Positions 47,833 to 57,199 of a stretch of DNA of 64,000 bases are shown piece by piece. Source of the stretch: Vibrio sp. SCSIO 43137 (GTDB lineage Bacteria; Pseudomonadota; Gammaproteobacteria; Enterobacterales; Vibrionaceae). The number at the start of each line of letters is the position of its first letter. Within the stretch, counting starts at the first letter, position 1. Both the position numbers and the translations under genes were made by a program. The notes under the pieces were generated by a model that worked only from the letters and a program-made list of their open reading frames with translations, was not told the DNA's origin and did no database searches. The stretch is taken from NCBI RefSeq assembly GCF_028201475.1, contig NZ_CP116383.1, forward strand, positions 496,001-560,000, read 5' to 3'.

Positions 47833-49572
47833 ATGACAAGAATCGAACGTCGCCCTGAGCAGGAGTTGTCACTGCTGCCGGACAGCATCTCTCCCCTGAT
47901 GCGGAGAATCTATCTATCAAGAGGAATTCGTTCACTTAGCCAGCTAGATAAAGGGGCTAAAGGCCTGCATAATTACCAGAAACTGTATGGTATTCAGCGT
48001 GCAGTGGAGCTTCTTTTTTCAGCCATTAATAATAACCAGCGCATTATTGTGGTTGGTGATTTTGATGCTGACGGTGCAACCAGTTCGGCCTTATCAGTGC
48101 TGGCGCTGCGTAGTCTGGGCAGCAGCAATGTGGATTATCTGGTGCCTAACCGTTTCGAAGATGGTTATGGCCTGAGCCCGGAAGTGGTGGATCAGGCCAT
48201 TGCTCATGGTGCAGAACTGATTATGACAGTGGATAACGGCGTCTCTTCTATTGATGGTGTCCGTTATGCAAAAGAGAAAGGGCTGACAGTGGTGGTAACG
48301 GATCACCACTTACCGGCAGAAGAGTTACCTATTGCTGATGCCATGGTAAATCCGAACCTTCAGGAGTGTTCGTTCCCTTCTAAATCATTGGCAGGGGTTG
48401 GCGTTGCCTTCTATTTAATGATGGCTTTGCGCGTCCATATGCGTGAGCAAAACTGGTTTGCTGCTAATCAGGTGCAGGAACCGAATCTGGCGGAGTTTCT
48501 GGATCTGGTTGCTTTGGGCACGGTAGCAGACGTGGTATCGCTGGATGAGAATAACCGTATTCTGGTGCATCAGGGACTGCAACGTATCCGTGCCGGAAAA
48601 GGGCGGCCGGGCATACAGGCTCTGATTGAAGTCTCTAAGCGGGATGCCCGCCGGTTAGTTTCTGCTGATTTTGGTTTTGCCCTCGGGCCGAGAATCAATG
48701 CGGCCGGTCGTCTGGATGATATGTCTTTCGGTGTGGAGCTCTTGATGAGCAACAATATCCATGCTGCCAGACGCATGGCCAGTGAGCTTGACGGACTAAA
48801 CCAGACTCGCAGAGAGATCGAAGACGGTATGAAGCAAGAAGCGGTTGCCATCTGTGAGCGGCTGCAGTTTGATGAAAGTTCGCAGCTTCCATATGGCTTG
48901 GTTCTGTTCCAGCGCGACTGGCATCAGGGTGTTATTGGCATTCTTGCTTCCCGTATTAAGGATAAGTTCCACCGCCCGGTAATCGCTTTTGCAGACGGAG
49001 GTGATGGTTTTATTAAGGGCTCCTGCCGTTCTATTCCCGGCCTACATATGCGTGACGCGCTGGATCGAATTGATACCCAGAACCCGGGAATTATTGTTAA
49101 GTTTGGCGGCCATGCTATGGCAGCAGGGCTGACAATCAAAGAGGATAACTATTCTGTTTTCTGCCAGCTGTTTGATAAGGCGGTACGGGAAGAGCTGGAT
49201 GAGGCTGCCTTGCAGGGCGTGGTACTTTCTGACGGAGAGTTGCTTCCTGAAGAGTTTTCCATGCATGTTGCCCAACAGATTAGGGAAGGTGGCCCTTGGG
49301 GGCAGAATTTCCCAGAACCTGTGTTTGATGGTGAGTTCCGCATACTTCATCAGAAACTGGTGGGCGAAAAGCATCTGAAGCTGATGGTTGAGCCGCTTTT
49401 TAAAGGTCATCCCACTAATCTGACACTGGATGCTATTGCCTTTAATGTTGACCTGCGCCGCTGGCCGGATGCAGCAGCAAAAACTGTTCATATGGCTTAC
49501 CGGTTAGACATCAATGAATTTCGCGGAAATCAGTCTCTGCAACTGATGGTTGAATATTTATCCGGTGATTAA
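47833..49572 (+). CDS. recJ: Single-stranded-DNA-specific exonuclease RecJ
   Basis: RecJ degrades single-stranded DNA 5' to 3' in recombination and mismatch repair. The 579-residue DHH-family protein has VVGDFDADGATSS (motif I, about residue 75), VDNGV (motif II), VTDHHLP (motif III), NPN, and the DHHA1 region with GGHAMAAGL. The order xerD-dsbC-recJ-prfB-lysS is conserved across gammaproteobacteria. Confidence 0.98.
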   Translation: MTRIERRPEQELSLLPDSISPLMRRIYLSRGIRSLSQLDKGAKGLHNYQKLYGIQRAVELLFSAINNNQRIIVVGDFDADGATSSALSVLALRSLGSSNVDYLVPNRFEDGYGLSPEVVDQAIAHGAELIMTVDNGVSSIDGVRYAKEKGLTVVVTDHHLPAEELPIADAMVNPNLQECSFPSKSLAGVGVAFYLMMALRVHMREQNWFAANQVQEPNLAEFLDLVALGTVADVVSLDENNRILVHQGLQRIRAGKGRPGIQALIEVSKRDARRLVSADFGFALGPRINAAGRLDDMSFGVELLMSNNIHAARRMASELDGLNQTRREIEDGMKQEAVAICERLQFDESSQLPYGLVLFQRDWHQGVIGILASRIKDKFHRPVIAFADGGDGFIKGSCRSIPGLHMRDALDRIDTQNPGIIVKFGGHAMAAGLTIKEDNYSVFCQLFDKAVREELDEAALQGVVLSDGELLPEEFSMHVAQQIREGGPWGQNFPEPVFDGEFRILHQKLVGEKHLKLMVEPLFKGHPTNLTLDAIAFNVDLRRWPDAAAKTVHMAYRLDINEFRGNQSLQLMVEYLSGD

Positions 49573-49725
49573 CCGGAGTAACTATTTTCAGTATCAAATA
49601 GTTCTGAATCTTGTATCTTGAGGTTACTTGATTATATAAGGCGCGAGCCAAATATTTTCCTGTATCTTCATCACAATTTTCAGTAGAATTCTGCGGTTAA
49701 AATCTACACTTATTGTTGAGCAAAC

Positions 49726-50824
49726 ATGTTTGAAATCAATCCAATCAAAAACCGCCTGCAGGATGTGTCTGAACGCACAAATGTCCTGAGGGGGTATCTT
49801 TGACTATGACGCCAAAAAAGAGCGTCTTGAAGAAGTAAATGCAGAACTAGAACAACCTGATGTATGGAACGAGCCGGAGCGCGCACAAGCTTTGGGTAAA
49901 GAGCGTTCTTCACTGGAAGCGGTGGTTGAAACTATCGATCTTCTCGATCAGGGTGTTGACGATGTCGAGGGCCTTCTTGAACTGGCTGTTGAAGCTGAAG
50001 ATCAGGAAACCTTCGATGAGATCGAACCTGAACTGGCTGAGCTGGAAGCTAAGCTGGAGAAGCTGGAGTTCCGCCGTATGTTCTCCGGTGACCATGATGG
50101 CTCAGATTGCTATATCGATCTGCAGTCGGGTTCCGGTGGTACCGAAGCTCAGGACTGGACCTCAATGTTACTGCGTATGTATCTGCGCTGGGCAGAAGCC
50201 AAGGGTTTTAAAGCTGAGGTTATCGAAGTATCTGAAGGTGATGTGGCTGGTCTTAAGTCGGCTACGGTTCGTATTTCAGGCGAGTACGCTTATGGCTGGC
50301 TACGCACAGAAACCGGTGTTCACCGTCTGGTACGTAAGTCTCCGTTTGATTCAGGCGGTCGTCGTCATACTTCTTTTGCCTCTGCATTTATCTATCCGGA
50401 AATTGATGACAATATTGCTATCGACATTAACCCGGCTGATCTCCGTATCGACGTATATCGTGCGTCTGGTGCCGGTGGTCAGCACGTAAACACCACAGAA
50501 TCAGCGGTACGTATTACTCACTTGCCGACCAACACCGTGGTGCAGTGTCAGAACGACCGTTCGCAACATAAAAACAAAGATCAGGCGATGAAACAGTTGA
50601 AAGCAAAACTGTTTGAGCTTGAGCTGCAAAAGCAGAATGCAGAGAAACAAGCGAACGAAGATGCGAAATCAGATATTGGCTGGGGCAGCCAGATCCGTTC
50701 TTATGTACTGGATGATTCTCGTATCAAAGATTTACGCACCGGCATTGAAAACCGCAACACGCAAGCGGTATTGGACGGTGATTTAGATAAATTTATCGAA
50801 GCCAGCCTGAAATCAGGCCTGTAA
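49726..50824 (+). CDS. prfB: Peptide chain release factor 2 (programmed +1 frameshift)
   Basis: RF2 reads UGA and UAA stop codons. Translation starts at the ATG at 49726 and meets an in-frame UGA after 25 codons (49801-49803). The site reads CTT TGA C with the internal Shine-Dalgarno-like AGGGGG three bases upstream of CTT, the classical RF2 autoregulatory frameshift. After skipping one base, reading continues from GAC at 49802 to 50824, giving 365 residues, the family length. The tripeptide-anticodon motif SPF is in [11 protein letters not shown], and the GGQ motif in SGAGGQHVN. This is not a pseudogene. Confidence 0.97.
49789..49803 (+). promoter_or_regulatory. prfB frameshift signal
   Basis: AGGGGG, three bases, CTT TGA. 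When RF2 is scarce the ribosome pauses at UGA and slips +1 on CUU (to UUU), helped by anti-SD pairing, which gives feedback control of RF2 amount. Confidence 0.95.
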
Positions 50825-50848
50825 GCGCGTTAATAAGGTAACTATAAA

Positions 50849-52369
50849 ATGACTGAACAAGTTCACTCAGAAGTAAATGTGCAAGAAGAAAACAAACTGA
50901 TTGCTGAGCGTCGTGCAAAACTGGAGCATATCCGTCAAAGCTGTAAAGCAAACGGCCACCCGAATGACTTTCGTCGTGACAGCTTAGCAGGTGATCTGCA
51001 GGCTGAGTTTGGTGAGAAAAGCAAAGAAGAGCTGGAAGAGCTAAACAAGGTTGTTGCTATTGCCGGTCGTGTAATGGCGAAACGTGGTCCTTTTCTTGTA
51101 ATTCAGGAAACTTCAGGCCGCATTCAGGCTTATGCTGCAAAACCAGTACAGAAAGAACTGAAAGAAAAATATCAGGGTCTGGATATCGGTGATATCGTCG
51201 GTGTGAAAGGTGCCCTGCATAAATCTGGTAAAGGCGATCTATATGTCAATATGGATGAGTACGTACTGCTGACTAAAGCACTGCGTCCGCTGCCAGAGAA
51301 GTTCCACGGCCTGACAGATCAGGAAATGCGTTACCGTCAGCGTTACGTTGACCTGATTGTGAATGAAGATTCCCGTACCGCGTTTATTATCCGTTCTAAG
51401 TTGGTAACTGCAATTCGTAACTTCATGGTTTCTAAGCGGTTTATGGAAGTTGAAACACCAATGATGCATGTGATCCCGGGTGGTGCAACAGCACGTCCGT
51501 TTATCACTCATCACAATGCGCTGGATATTGATATGTATCTGCGTGTTGCTCCTGAATTGTACCTTAAGCGTCTGACGGTAGGTGGTTTTGATCGTGTATT
51601 CGAAATCAACCGTAACTTCCGTAACGAAGGCCTTTCTCCGCGTCATAACCCGGAATTCACCATGATGGAATTCTATATGGCCTATGCTGATTACAATGAT
51701 CTTATGGATCTGACAGAAGAGATGCTTCGCACAGTTGCAACGGAAGTTCTTGGCTCTACAGCTATGCCTTACGGTGATGAGATGGTTGAGTTTGGCGGCA
51801 CTTACCCACGCCTGAGCATGCTGGAAGCTATCAAGCAGTACAACCCGGATCATGCAGACATTCAGTCACTGACTTATGAAAAAGTTCAGGATCGTGACTT
51901 TATGGTTTCTATTGCTAAGTCTGTACACGTTGATGTTGAAGAGTTCTGGACTTGTGGTCAGCTACTTGAAGAGATCTTCGGTGAAACGGCCGAGCCTCAA
52001 CTGATTCAGCCAACGTTTATTACTGAGTATCCGGCAGATATCTCTCCGCTGGCGCGCCGTAATGATAACAACCCGTTTATTACTGATCGTTTTGAGTTCT
52101 TTATCGGCGGACGTGAAGTCGCTAACGGCTTCTCCGAGCTGAACGATGCTGAAGATCAGGATGCACGCTTTAAGGCGCAGGTTGCTGCGAAAGATGCCGG
52201 TGATGATGAAGCCATGTACTACGATGCTGACTATATCACTGCACTAGAGCACGGTCTGCCACCGACAGCTGGTCAGGGTATTGGTATTGACCGTCTGGCA
52301 ATGCTGTTTACTAACACGCACACCATTCGTGATGTTATCCTGTTCCCGGCAATGCGTCCGCAGGCTTAA
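50849..52369 (+). CDS. lysS: Lysyl-tRNA synthetase, class II
   Basis: LysS charges tRNA-Lys. The 506-residue protein has an N-terminal OB-fold anticodon domain (about residues 60-150) and a class II catalytic core. Motif 1 is in [16 protein letters not shown], motif 2 in [20 protein letters not shown], and motif 3 in [10 protein letters not shown]. It starts 24 bp after prfB, with which it is co-transcribed as in E. coli, and a terminator follows. Confidence 0.98.
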   Translation: MTEQVHSEVNVQEENKLIAERRAKLEHIRQSCKANGHPNDFRRDSLAGDLQAEFGEKSKEELEELNKVVAIAGRVMAKRGPFLVIQETSGRIQAYAAKPVQKELKEKYQGLDIGDIVGVKGALHKSGKGDLYVNMDEYVLLTKALRPLPEKFHGLTDQEMRYRQRYVDLIVNEDSRTAFIIRSKLVTAIRNFMVSKRFMEVETPMMHVIPGGATARPFITHHNALDIDMYLRVAPELYLKRLTVGGFDRVFEINRNFRNEGLSPRHNPEFTMMEFYMAYADYNDLMDLTEEMLRTVATEVLGSTAMPYGDEMVEFGGTYPRLSMLEAIKQYNPDHADIQSLTYEKVQDRDFMVSIAKSVHVDVEEFWTCGQLLEEIFGETAEPQLIQPTFITEYPADISPLARRNDNNPFITDRFEFFIGGREVANGFSELNDAEDQDARFKAQVAAKDAGDDEAMYYDADYITALEHGLPPTAGQGIGIDRLAMLFTNTHTIRDVILFPAMRPQA

Positions 52370-52395
52370 CCAGTAACCGCTGTTTTGACTAAATA

Positions 52396-52432
52396 CAGGG
52401 TCAGATCTTTTACAGATCTGGCCCTGTCTGTT
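52396..52432 (+). terminator. Terminator after lysS
   Basis: Stem CAGGG-T-CAGATCT pairing with AGATCTG-G-CCCTG, 5-base loop, then TCTGTTTT. It lies 27 bp after the lysS stop. Confidence 0.82.
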
Positions 52433-52449
52433 TTGGGGTATTTAAGAGT

Positions 52450-52809
52450 ATGGAATATCAGTTCGTCCGGGGACTGACCGGAGAGTACAAAGTTAAGTGC
52501 AGTATGGATCATGAGGTGGTCGGTCGCTGGCTGGAGCAGGAGGTTTATACCGATAAAGTTCTGATTGAAAGGCTGCTGGAAGCAATAAAGCAGATTAAAG
52601 CCGGCGCCGGTGAGGAGTTTCTGTTTACCGGTAAAGAGATCTCTGTTTCGCTGCAACAGGGCGATGTGATAATTGAAGAGAACGCCTTACACAGCAGCGA
52701 CGAGTTGGATGACAGTGAGTTTGACTTTTACAACAGTGAAAGTACCGCCGGATGCGGCTTAGAAGACTTCGAGCAGTTACTTGTTTCATGGCTGAAGTTT
52801 ATCCGCTAA
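52450..52809 (+). CDS. yacL: YacL-like (UPF0231) protein
   Basis: A 119-residue acidic soluble protein. It resembles E. coli YacL in the start MEYQFVRGLTGEYKV, the HEVVGRWLEQEV segment, and the end ESTAGCGLEDFEQLL. Function is unknown. The start codon is ATG, just downstream of the lysS terminator. It is likely to have its own promoter. Confidence 0.85.
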   Translation: MEYQFVRGLTGEYKVKCSMDHEVVGRWLEQEVYTDKVLIERLLEAIKQIKAGAGEEFLFTGKEISVSLQQGDVIIEENALHSSDELDDSEFDFYNSESTAGCGLEDFEQLLVSWLKFIR

Positions 52810-52902
52810 AACCATTTTATCGCCTTCTCTGATCTGAGATTGACGCCTGTCAGATCTCTGCCTATGGTTAAATTTTAGCCAGCGGCCATGGAGGAAAATC
52901 TC

Positions 52903-53118
52903 ATGAAAAGAAACAGCAAAGGTTACCGTTTACAGCTGATAAAAGAGACGGTGGAAAAGCGTGAACGCTGCATGAGTGATGATCCCATGGCAAGACGGAT
53001 AGGGCATATTCTGGCTGAAAATCCGCAGCATGAAAATGAAAGAAATATGAAGCAGGAATTTATCGGCCATCATTTTGATGCTCATGTCGATGGCTGGGTA
53101 AGTGATAAGTGGAAATAG
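52903..53118 (+). CDS. Small hypothetical protein (71 aa)
   Basis: A short soluble protein with a basic N-terminal half (KRNSKGYRLQLIKETVEKRERC) and a His-rich C-terminal half (MKQEFIGHHFDAHVDGWV). The ATG at 52903 follows GGAGGAAAATC, a strong ribosome site, and is preferred over the ATG at 52888. No family is recognised. A 7-bp hairpin (53128-53150) lies just after the stop, without a good T-run. Composition and ribosome site support a real gene. Confidence 0.65.
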   Translation: MKRNSKGYRLQLIKETVEKRERCMSDDPMARRIGHILAENPQHENERNMKQEFIGHHFDAHVDGWVSDKWK

Positions 53119-53213
53119 CACGATAGTGAGGGAACAGGTATGATTCCCTCTCTATTAAGAGCGGCAGTAGTTAAGCAATATTATCAGGACAAAAAAGCTC
53201 TCATCTTCTCTGA

Positions 53214-54053
53214 CTAAATTATTCCAAGGCGGGCTTCACCGGCACTGGAAGGTGAAGGGAAGGTGATGTTGAGTAATTTTATGTCCTCTTCATCCAGTTG
53301 CAATTTCTGAGCATCGAGATTCTCTTTGACCCGTAACAGGCTGCTGGATTTAGGTATTGCAACAACCCCCTGTTGCGCCAGTAACCAGGCCAATGCAACT
53401 TGCGCCGGTGTGGCGTTATGCTTTTCTGCAATATGCATCAGTGTGGTGTCGTACAGAAGATCCCCTTGTGCCAGAGGGCAATAGGCCATCAGAGACATTG
53501 AGTGCTGCCGGCAAAATGGCAGCACCGACCACTCTGCTTCACGCCTTTGCAGGTTATACAGCACCTGATTGGTGGCAGTCAGAGCCTGACTGTCACACTC
53601 TTTCCACTCCGCTAAATCATCTATATCCAGATTGCTGACACCGTAATCGCGAATCTTGCTCTGCTGCTTAAGCTGATAAAAACCTTCTAAGGTTTCCTCA
53701 AAGGGTACAGAACCACACCAGTGAAGAAGATAGAGATCCAGAACATCAGTATTCATTCTTTTCAGGCTGTTCTCACAGGCGCGGATAATCTGTTTTCTGC
53801 CGGCATTGTGAGGATAGACCTTGCTGACCAGATACAAGTTCTCTCTTACCCCTTTTATTGCTTCGCCGACAACTTCTTCAGCGCCTCCGTCTCCGTACAT
53901 CTCAGCACAATCTATTAATTTTGCTCCATATTCAATGCCGAAGCGCAGTGCTTCTACTTCCTGTTTTCTGCTGCGGTTGTGTTCTCCCATATACCAGGTG
54001 CCTAAACCAAAGTTAGGCATGCTATTTCCGCTGGGTAGTACGATTTCTGACAT
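53214..54053 (-). CDS. Aldo/keto reductase
   Basis: A 279-residue NADPH-dependent oxidoreductase of the AKR family. The ATG at 54053 with AAGGA upstream is preferred to one 54 bp further out. The catalytic tetrad is visible: Asp and Tyr in IDCAEMYGDGGAEE, Lys in YLVSKVYP, and His in YLLHWCG. The (beta/alpha)8 end includes AIPKSSSLLRVKENL, which binds the cofactor phosphate. The substrate cannot be inferred. The gene stands alone, divergent from glnK. Confidence 0.92.
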   Translation of the reverse strand: MSEIVLPSGNSMPNFGLGTWYMGEHNRSRKQEVEALRFGIEYGAKLIDCAEMYGDGGAEEVVGEAIKGVRENLYLVSKVYPHNAGRKQIIRACENSLKRMNTDVLDLYLLHWCGSVPFEETLEGFYQLKQQSKIRDYGVSNLDIDDLAEWKECDSQALTATNQVLYNLQRREAEWSVLPFCRQHSMSLMAYCPLAQGDLLYDTTLMHIAEKHNATPAQVALAWLLAQQGVVAIPKSSSLLRVKENLDAQKLQLDEEDIKLLNITFPSPSSAGEARLGII

Positions 54054-54264
54054 CTGTTGTTCCTTATAAAGGGGGATTAATACGCCTTTACACTCAAGTG
54101 ATCTCAACTGAGATTAAGGGCGGCAGCTAGAGAGCACTTGGCTGTAGTTCAACACAGAGTATCGGATAACGAATAAGCGGAAAATGTCTATTTCCGAGAC
54201 AATATAATGCAGATTTGATGGGTAGCAGCAGAGAGATGCAGCGCCTCATTTATGTGAAACAGAC

Positions 54265-54279
54265 GCACTGTATTGGTGC
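54265..54279. promoter_or_regulatory. NtrC-type enhancer site
   Basis: GCACTGTATTGGTGC matches the GCAC-N7-GTGC dyad of NtrC (GlnG) sites. It lies about 100 bp upstream of the predicted sigma-54 start, the usual enhancer distance. Only one strong copy is seen. Confidence 0.72.
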
Positions 54280-54343
54280 GTACTTGGGAAACTAAACCAA
54301 TCAAAAATACATAAAATTTATATTTATCAACCGGTTAAATATT

Positions 54344-54359
54344 TGGCACAGCTCTTGAT
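54344..54359 (+). promoter_or_regulatory. Sigma-54 promoter of glnK-amtB
   Basis: TGGCACAGCTCTTGAT matches the -24/-12 consensus TGGCAC-N5-TTGCW except A for C at the -12 dinucleotide. The glnK ATG lies about 44 bp downstream. With the NtrC site it indicates nitrogen-limitation control. Confidence 0.72.
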
Positions 54360-54384
54360 TACTTTTGAACTGTTAAATGAATAG

Positions 54385-54741
<357 letters not shown>

Positions 54742-54759
54742 GGGATTGGAGAATTTATT

Positions 54760-55989
54760 ATGGAACTGATAACAACAGTAACGGAACTACGCTACGCACT
54801 GGATACCTTTTTCTTCCTTATTTCGGGTGCGTTGGTTATGTGGATGGCGGCCGGTTTTGCCATGCTGGAAGCGGGACTGGTTCGCTCAAAAAACACCACA
54901 GAGATTCTGACTAAGAACTTTGTACTCTATGCCATTGCCTGCACCATGTTCCTTCTGGTTGGGTACAACATTATGTATGTCGATAACAGCGAAGGCGGCT
55001 TTCTTCCTTCTTTCGGAGCTTTAATTGGCTCGCAGGCTGAAGGCGCAGACCATTCGCTGGAATCTGATTTCTTCTTTCAGGTAGTGTTTGTTGCAACGGC
55101 AATGTCCGTAGTATCAGGCGCGGTTGCTGAACGTATGAAGTTATGGGCTTTCCTTATTTTTGCTGTAGTACTAACTGGCGTGATTTATCCGGTAGAAGGC
55201 TACTGGACATGGGGCGGAGGCTTCCTGTCTGAAGCGGGATTCAGTGACTTCGCTGGTTCAGGTATCGTACATATGGCAGGTGCTGCTGCAGCGCTAGCTG
55301 GTGTTCTGTTGCTGGGCGCACGTAAAGGTAAGTACGGTAAACACGGTGAAGTACACCCGATTCCGGGTTCAAATATGCCACTGGCAACATTAGGTACATT
55401 TATTCTTTGGTTTGGCTGGTTTGGTTTCAACGGCGGTTCTCAGCTTATGGTTTCAGACTTCGAAAATGCAACCGCTGTGGGACAGATTTTCCTTAACACA
55501 AACGCAGCCGCAGCCGCGGGTGCCATTGCAGCACTGTTGGTGTGTAAAACGACATGGGGTAAAGCCGATCTGACTATGATACTGAACGGTGCCCTTGCCG
55601 GTCTGGTTGCCATCACAGCTGATCCGCTGTCACCTTCACCGGTTGCTGCAGTGATTATTGGTGTTGTCGCTGGTGCACTGGTGGTGTTCAGTATTGTCGC
55701 CTTTGACCGTATCAAGATTGATGACCCTGTTGGTGCGATATCGGTACACGGTGTTTGTGGTCTGTTTGGCTTAATGGTTGTGCCGCTAAGTAATAGCGAT
55801 GCCAGCTTTACTGCTCAGCTGTTTGGCGCTGCCGTTATCTTTGCATGGGTGTTCTGCGCAAGCCTGCTGGTTTGGGGAGTGCTGAAAGCGACAGTGGGTA
55901 TCCGGGTTTCTGAAGATGAAGAGCTTGAGGGTATGGACATGCACGATTGCGGTGTTGGCGCTTATCCTGAGTTTGTTTCTCTGAAATAG
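54760..55989 (+). CDS. amtB: Ammonium transporter AmtB
   Basis: AmtB is a trimeric inner-membrane ammonium channel. The 409-residue protein has about eleven hydrophobic segments. The twin pore histidines lie in GSGIVHMAGAAAAL and GAISVHGVCGLFG, and the family motif in FGWFGFNGGSQL. Unlike E. coli AmtB, I see no long cleavable signal peptide; the N-terminus runs from a short hydrophilic stretch straight into a helix (about residues 14-36). The C-terminal tail (EDEELEGMDMHDCG) is the GlnK-binding region. It is co-transcribed with glnK. Confidence 0.97.
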   Translation: MELITTVTELRYALDTFFFLISGALVMWMAAGFAMLEAGLVRSKNTTEILTKNFVLYAIACTMFLLVGYNIMYVDNSEGGFLPSFGALIGSQAEGADHSLESDFFFQVVFVATAMSVVSGAVAERMKLWAFLIFAVVLTGVIYPVEGYWTWGGGFLSEAGFSDFAGSGIVHMAGAAAALAGVLLLGARKGKYGKHGEVHPIPGSNMPLATLGTFILWFGWFGFNGGSQLMVSDFENATAVGQIFLNTNAAAAAGAIAALLVCKTTWGKADLTMILNGALAGLVAITADPLSPSPVAAVIIGVVAGALVVFSIVAFDRIKIDDPVGAISVHGVCGLFGLMVVPLSNSDASFTAQLFGAAVIFAWVFCASLLVWGVLKATVGIRVSEDEELEGMDMHDCGVGAYPEFVSLK

Positions 55990-56017
55990 CGTTACAGTTC
56001 ACAATATTATCAGTAGG

Positions 56018-56045
56018 GCCCGTCGTCATGGCGGGCTTTATATTT
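56018..56045 (+). terminator. Probable terminator after amtB
   Basis: Stem GCCCG / CGGGC followed by TTTATATTTTT, about 30 bp after the amtB stop. The stem is short and the loop is long. Confidence 0.6.
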
Positions 56046-56093
56046 TTATTGATCAAAATCATTGCATTCAGGTACTTTTTAAATATAATGACG

Positions 56094-56112
56094 AACGATA
56101 ATTATTATCATT
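56094..56112. promoter_or_regulatory. Fur box upstream of fbpA
   Basis: GATAAT-T-ATTATC (56097-56109) is a perfect 6-1-6 inverted repeat and a core match to the Fur consensus. It lies 25 bp upstream of the fbpA ATG, so Fur with Fe(II) would block transcription of fbpABC. Confidence 0.85.
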
Positions 56113-56133
56113 TGTATCTATAAAGGAAGTGAA

Positions 56134-57147
56134 ATGAAAAAAGTACTTACCCTGTCAGCTATCGCACTAGCAACAGCAGCACCTCAGGCATTCTCTGCTG
56201 AGGAAGTGAATGTTTACTCTTACCGTCAGCCATTCTTAGTAGAACCAATGTTTAAAGAGTTTACAAAAGAAACCGGTATTAAAGTGAATGTTCAGTTTGC
56301 TAAGAAAGGCTTGGCAGAAAAGCTGGTTCAGGAAGGTGAGTACAGTCCTGCCGACGTAGTATTGACCACTGACATCAGCCGCTTGGTTGAGCTGGTAAAC
56401 AAGAAAGTCGTACAGCCGGTAGAGAGTGATACAATTGAGAAGAACATCCCGTCTCAGTACCGTGACAGCAATGATCAGTGGTTTGCACTGACATTAAGAA
56501 GCCGTAATGTTTACTCTTCACGTGACCGTGTTGGCAAGCTGGGCGCTGAGTTTGATTATGCCGACCTTGCTAAACCAGAGTACAAAGGCAAAATCTGTAC
56601 CCGTAGCGGTAAACACCCTTACAATGTTTCCCTGATTTCATCCATGATTGCCCATAAAGGCGAAGCAGCCACTAAAACATGGCTGGAAGGGGTGAAAGCT
56701 AACCTTGCACGTAAACCACAAGGTAACGACCGTGCTCAGGTTAAAGCGATTAAAGAAGGCCTTTGTGACGTTTCTCTGGGTAACAGCTACTACCTGGGCA
56801 AAATGGTAAATAACAAAGATCAACAAGCCTGGGCTGATTCTGTATTTATCAACTTCCCTAACCAAAACACCACTGGCACTCACGTAAACGTAAGTGGTAT
56901 GGCGATGGCGAAATACGCTCCTAACAAAGCCAATGCTCAGAAACTGATGGAGTTCCTGACTGCAGATAAAGCACAGCAGATGTATGCAGAAGTGAACTAT
57001 GAGTACCCGGTAAAAGAGGGCGTTAAGCGTTCTGAGCTGGTTGCATCATGGGGTGATTTTGCAGCAGATAAGCTTCCTCTGGAAGAGATCGCAGAAAACC
57101 ACAGCAAAGCTGTTAAGCTAGTAGACGAAGTGAAGTTTGATCTATAA
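56134..57147 (+). CDS. fbpA: Ferric-iron ABC transporter, periplasmic binding protein
   Basis: FbpA binds ferric iron in the periplasm for uptake by FbpBC. The 337-residue protein has a Sec signal peptide (about residues 1-22, ending FSA before EEVNVYSYR). The hinge motifs are LTLRSRNVYSSRD and CTRSGKHPYNVSL. The adjacent Tyr pair in NSYYLGKM (about residues 216-217) is the iron-binding Tyr-Tyr of FbpA/FutA proteins. A Fur box precedes it, and fbpB and fbpC follow. Confidence 0.95.
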   Translation: MKKVLTLSAIALATAAPQAFSAEEVNVYSYRQPFLVEPMFKEFTKETGIKVNVQFAKKGLAEKLVQEGEYSPADVVLTTDISRLVELVNKKVVQPVESDTIEKNIPSQYRDSNDQWFALTLRSRNVYSSRDRVGKLGAEFDYADLAKPEYKGKICTRSGKHPYNVSLISSMIAHKGEAATKTWLEGVKANLARKPQGNDRAQVKAIKEGLCDVSLGNSYYLGKMVNNKDQQAWADSVFINFPNQNTTGTHVNVSGMAMAKYAPNKANAQKLMEFLTADKAQQMYAEVNYEYPVKEGVKRSELVASWGDFAADKLPLEEIAENHSKAVKLVDEVKFDL

Positions 57148-57154
57148 CTAATTT

Positions 57155-57179
57155 AAAGGGAGACTTGGTCTCCCTTTTA
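57155..57179 (+). terminator. Hairpin between fbpA and fbpB
   Basis: A perfect 10-bp stem AAAGGGAGAC / GTCTCCCTTT with a 3-base loop followed by TAA. It starts 8 bp after the fbpA stop. It may partly terminate transcription or protect the fbpA mRNA end, which would give more binding protein than permease, as known for other binding-protein operons. Confidence 0.7.
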
Positions 57180-57199
57180 ACACCTTGTTGTCGAAGGTA

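Noticed and set aside
49801..49803. prfB as a pseudogene with a premature stop
   Set aside because: The UGA is part of the programmed +1 frameshift site with its internal Shine-Dalgarno sequence, and the rest of the gene is intact.
51239..51853. 204-codon open frame antisense to lysS
   Set aside because: It lies wholly inside lysS, has no recognisable domain and an unnatural composition rich in His, Thr and Cys.
56049..56062. FNR site upstream of fbpA
   Set aside because: TTGATCAAAATCAT has one mismatch in the second half-site and lies in AT-rich DNA. It was kept only as a side remark to the Fur finding.
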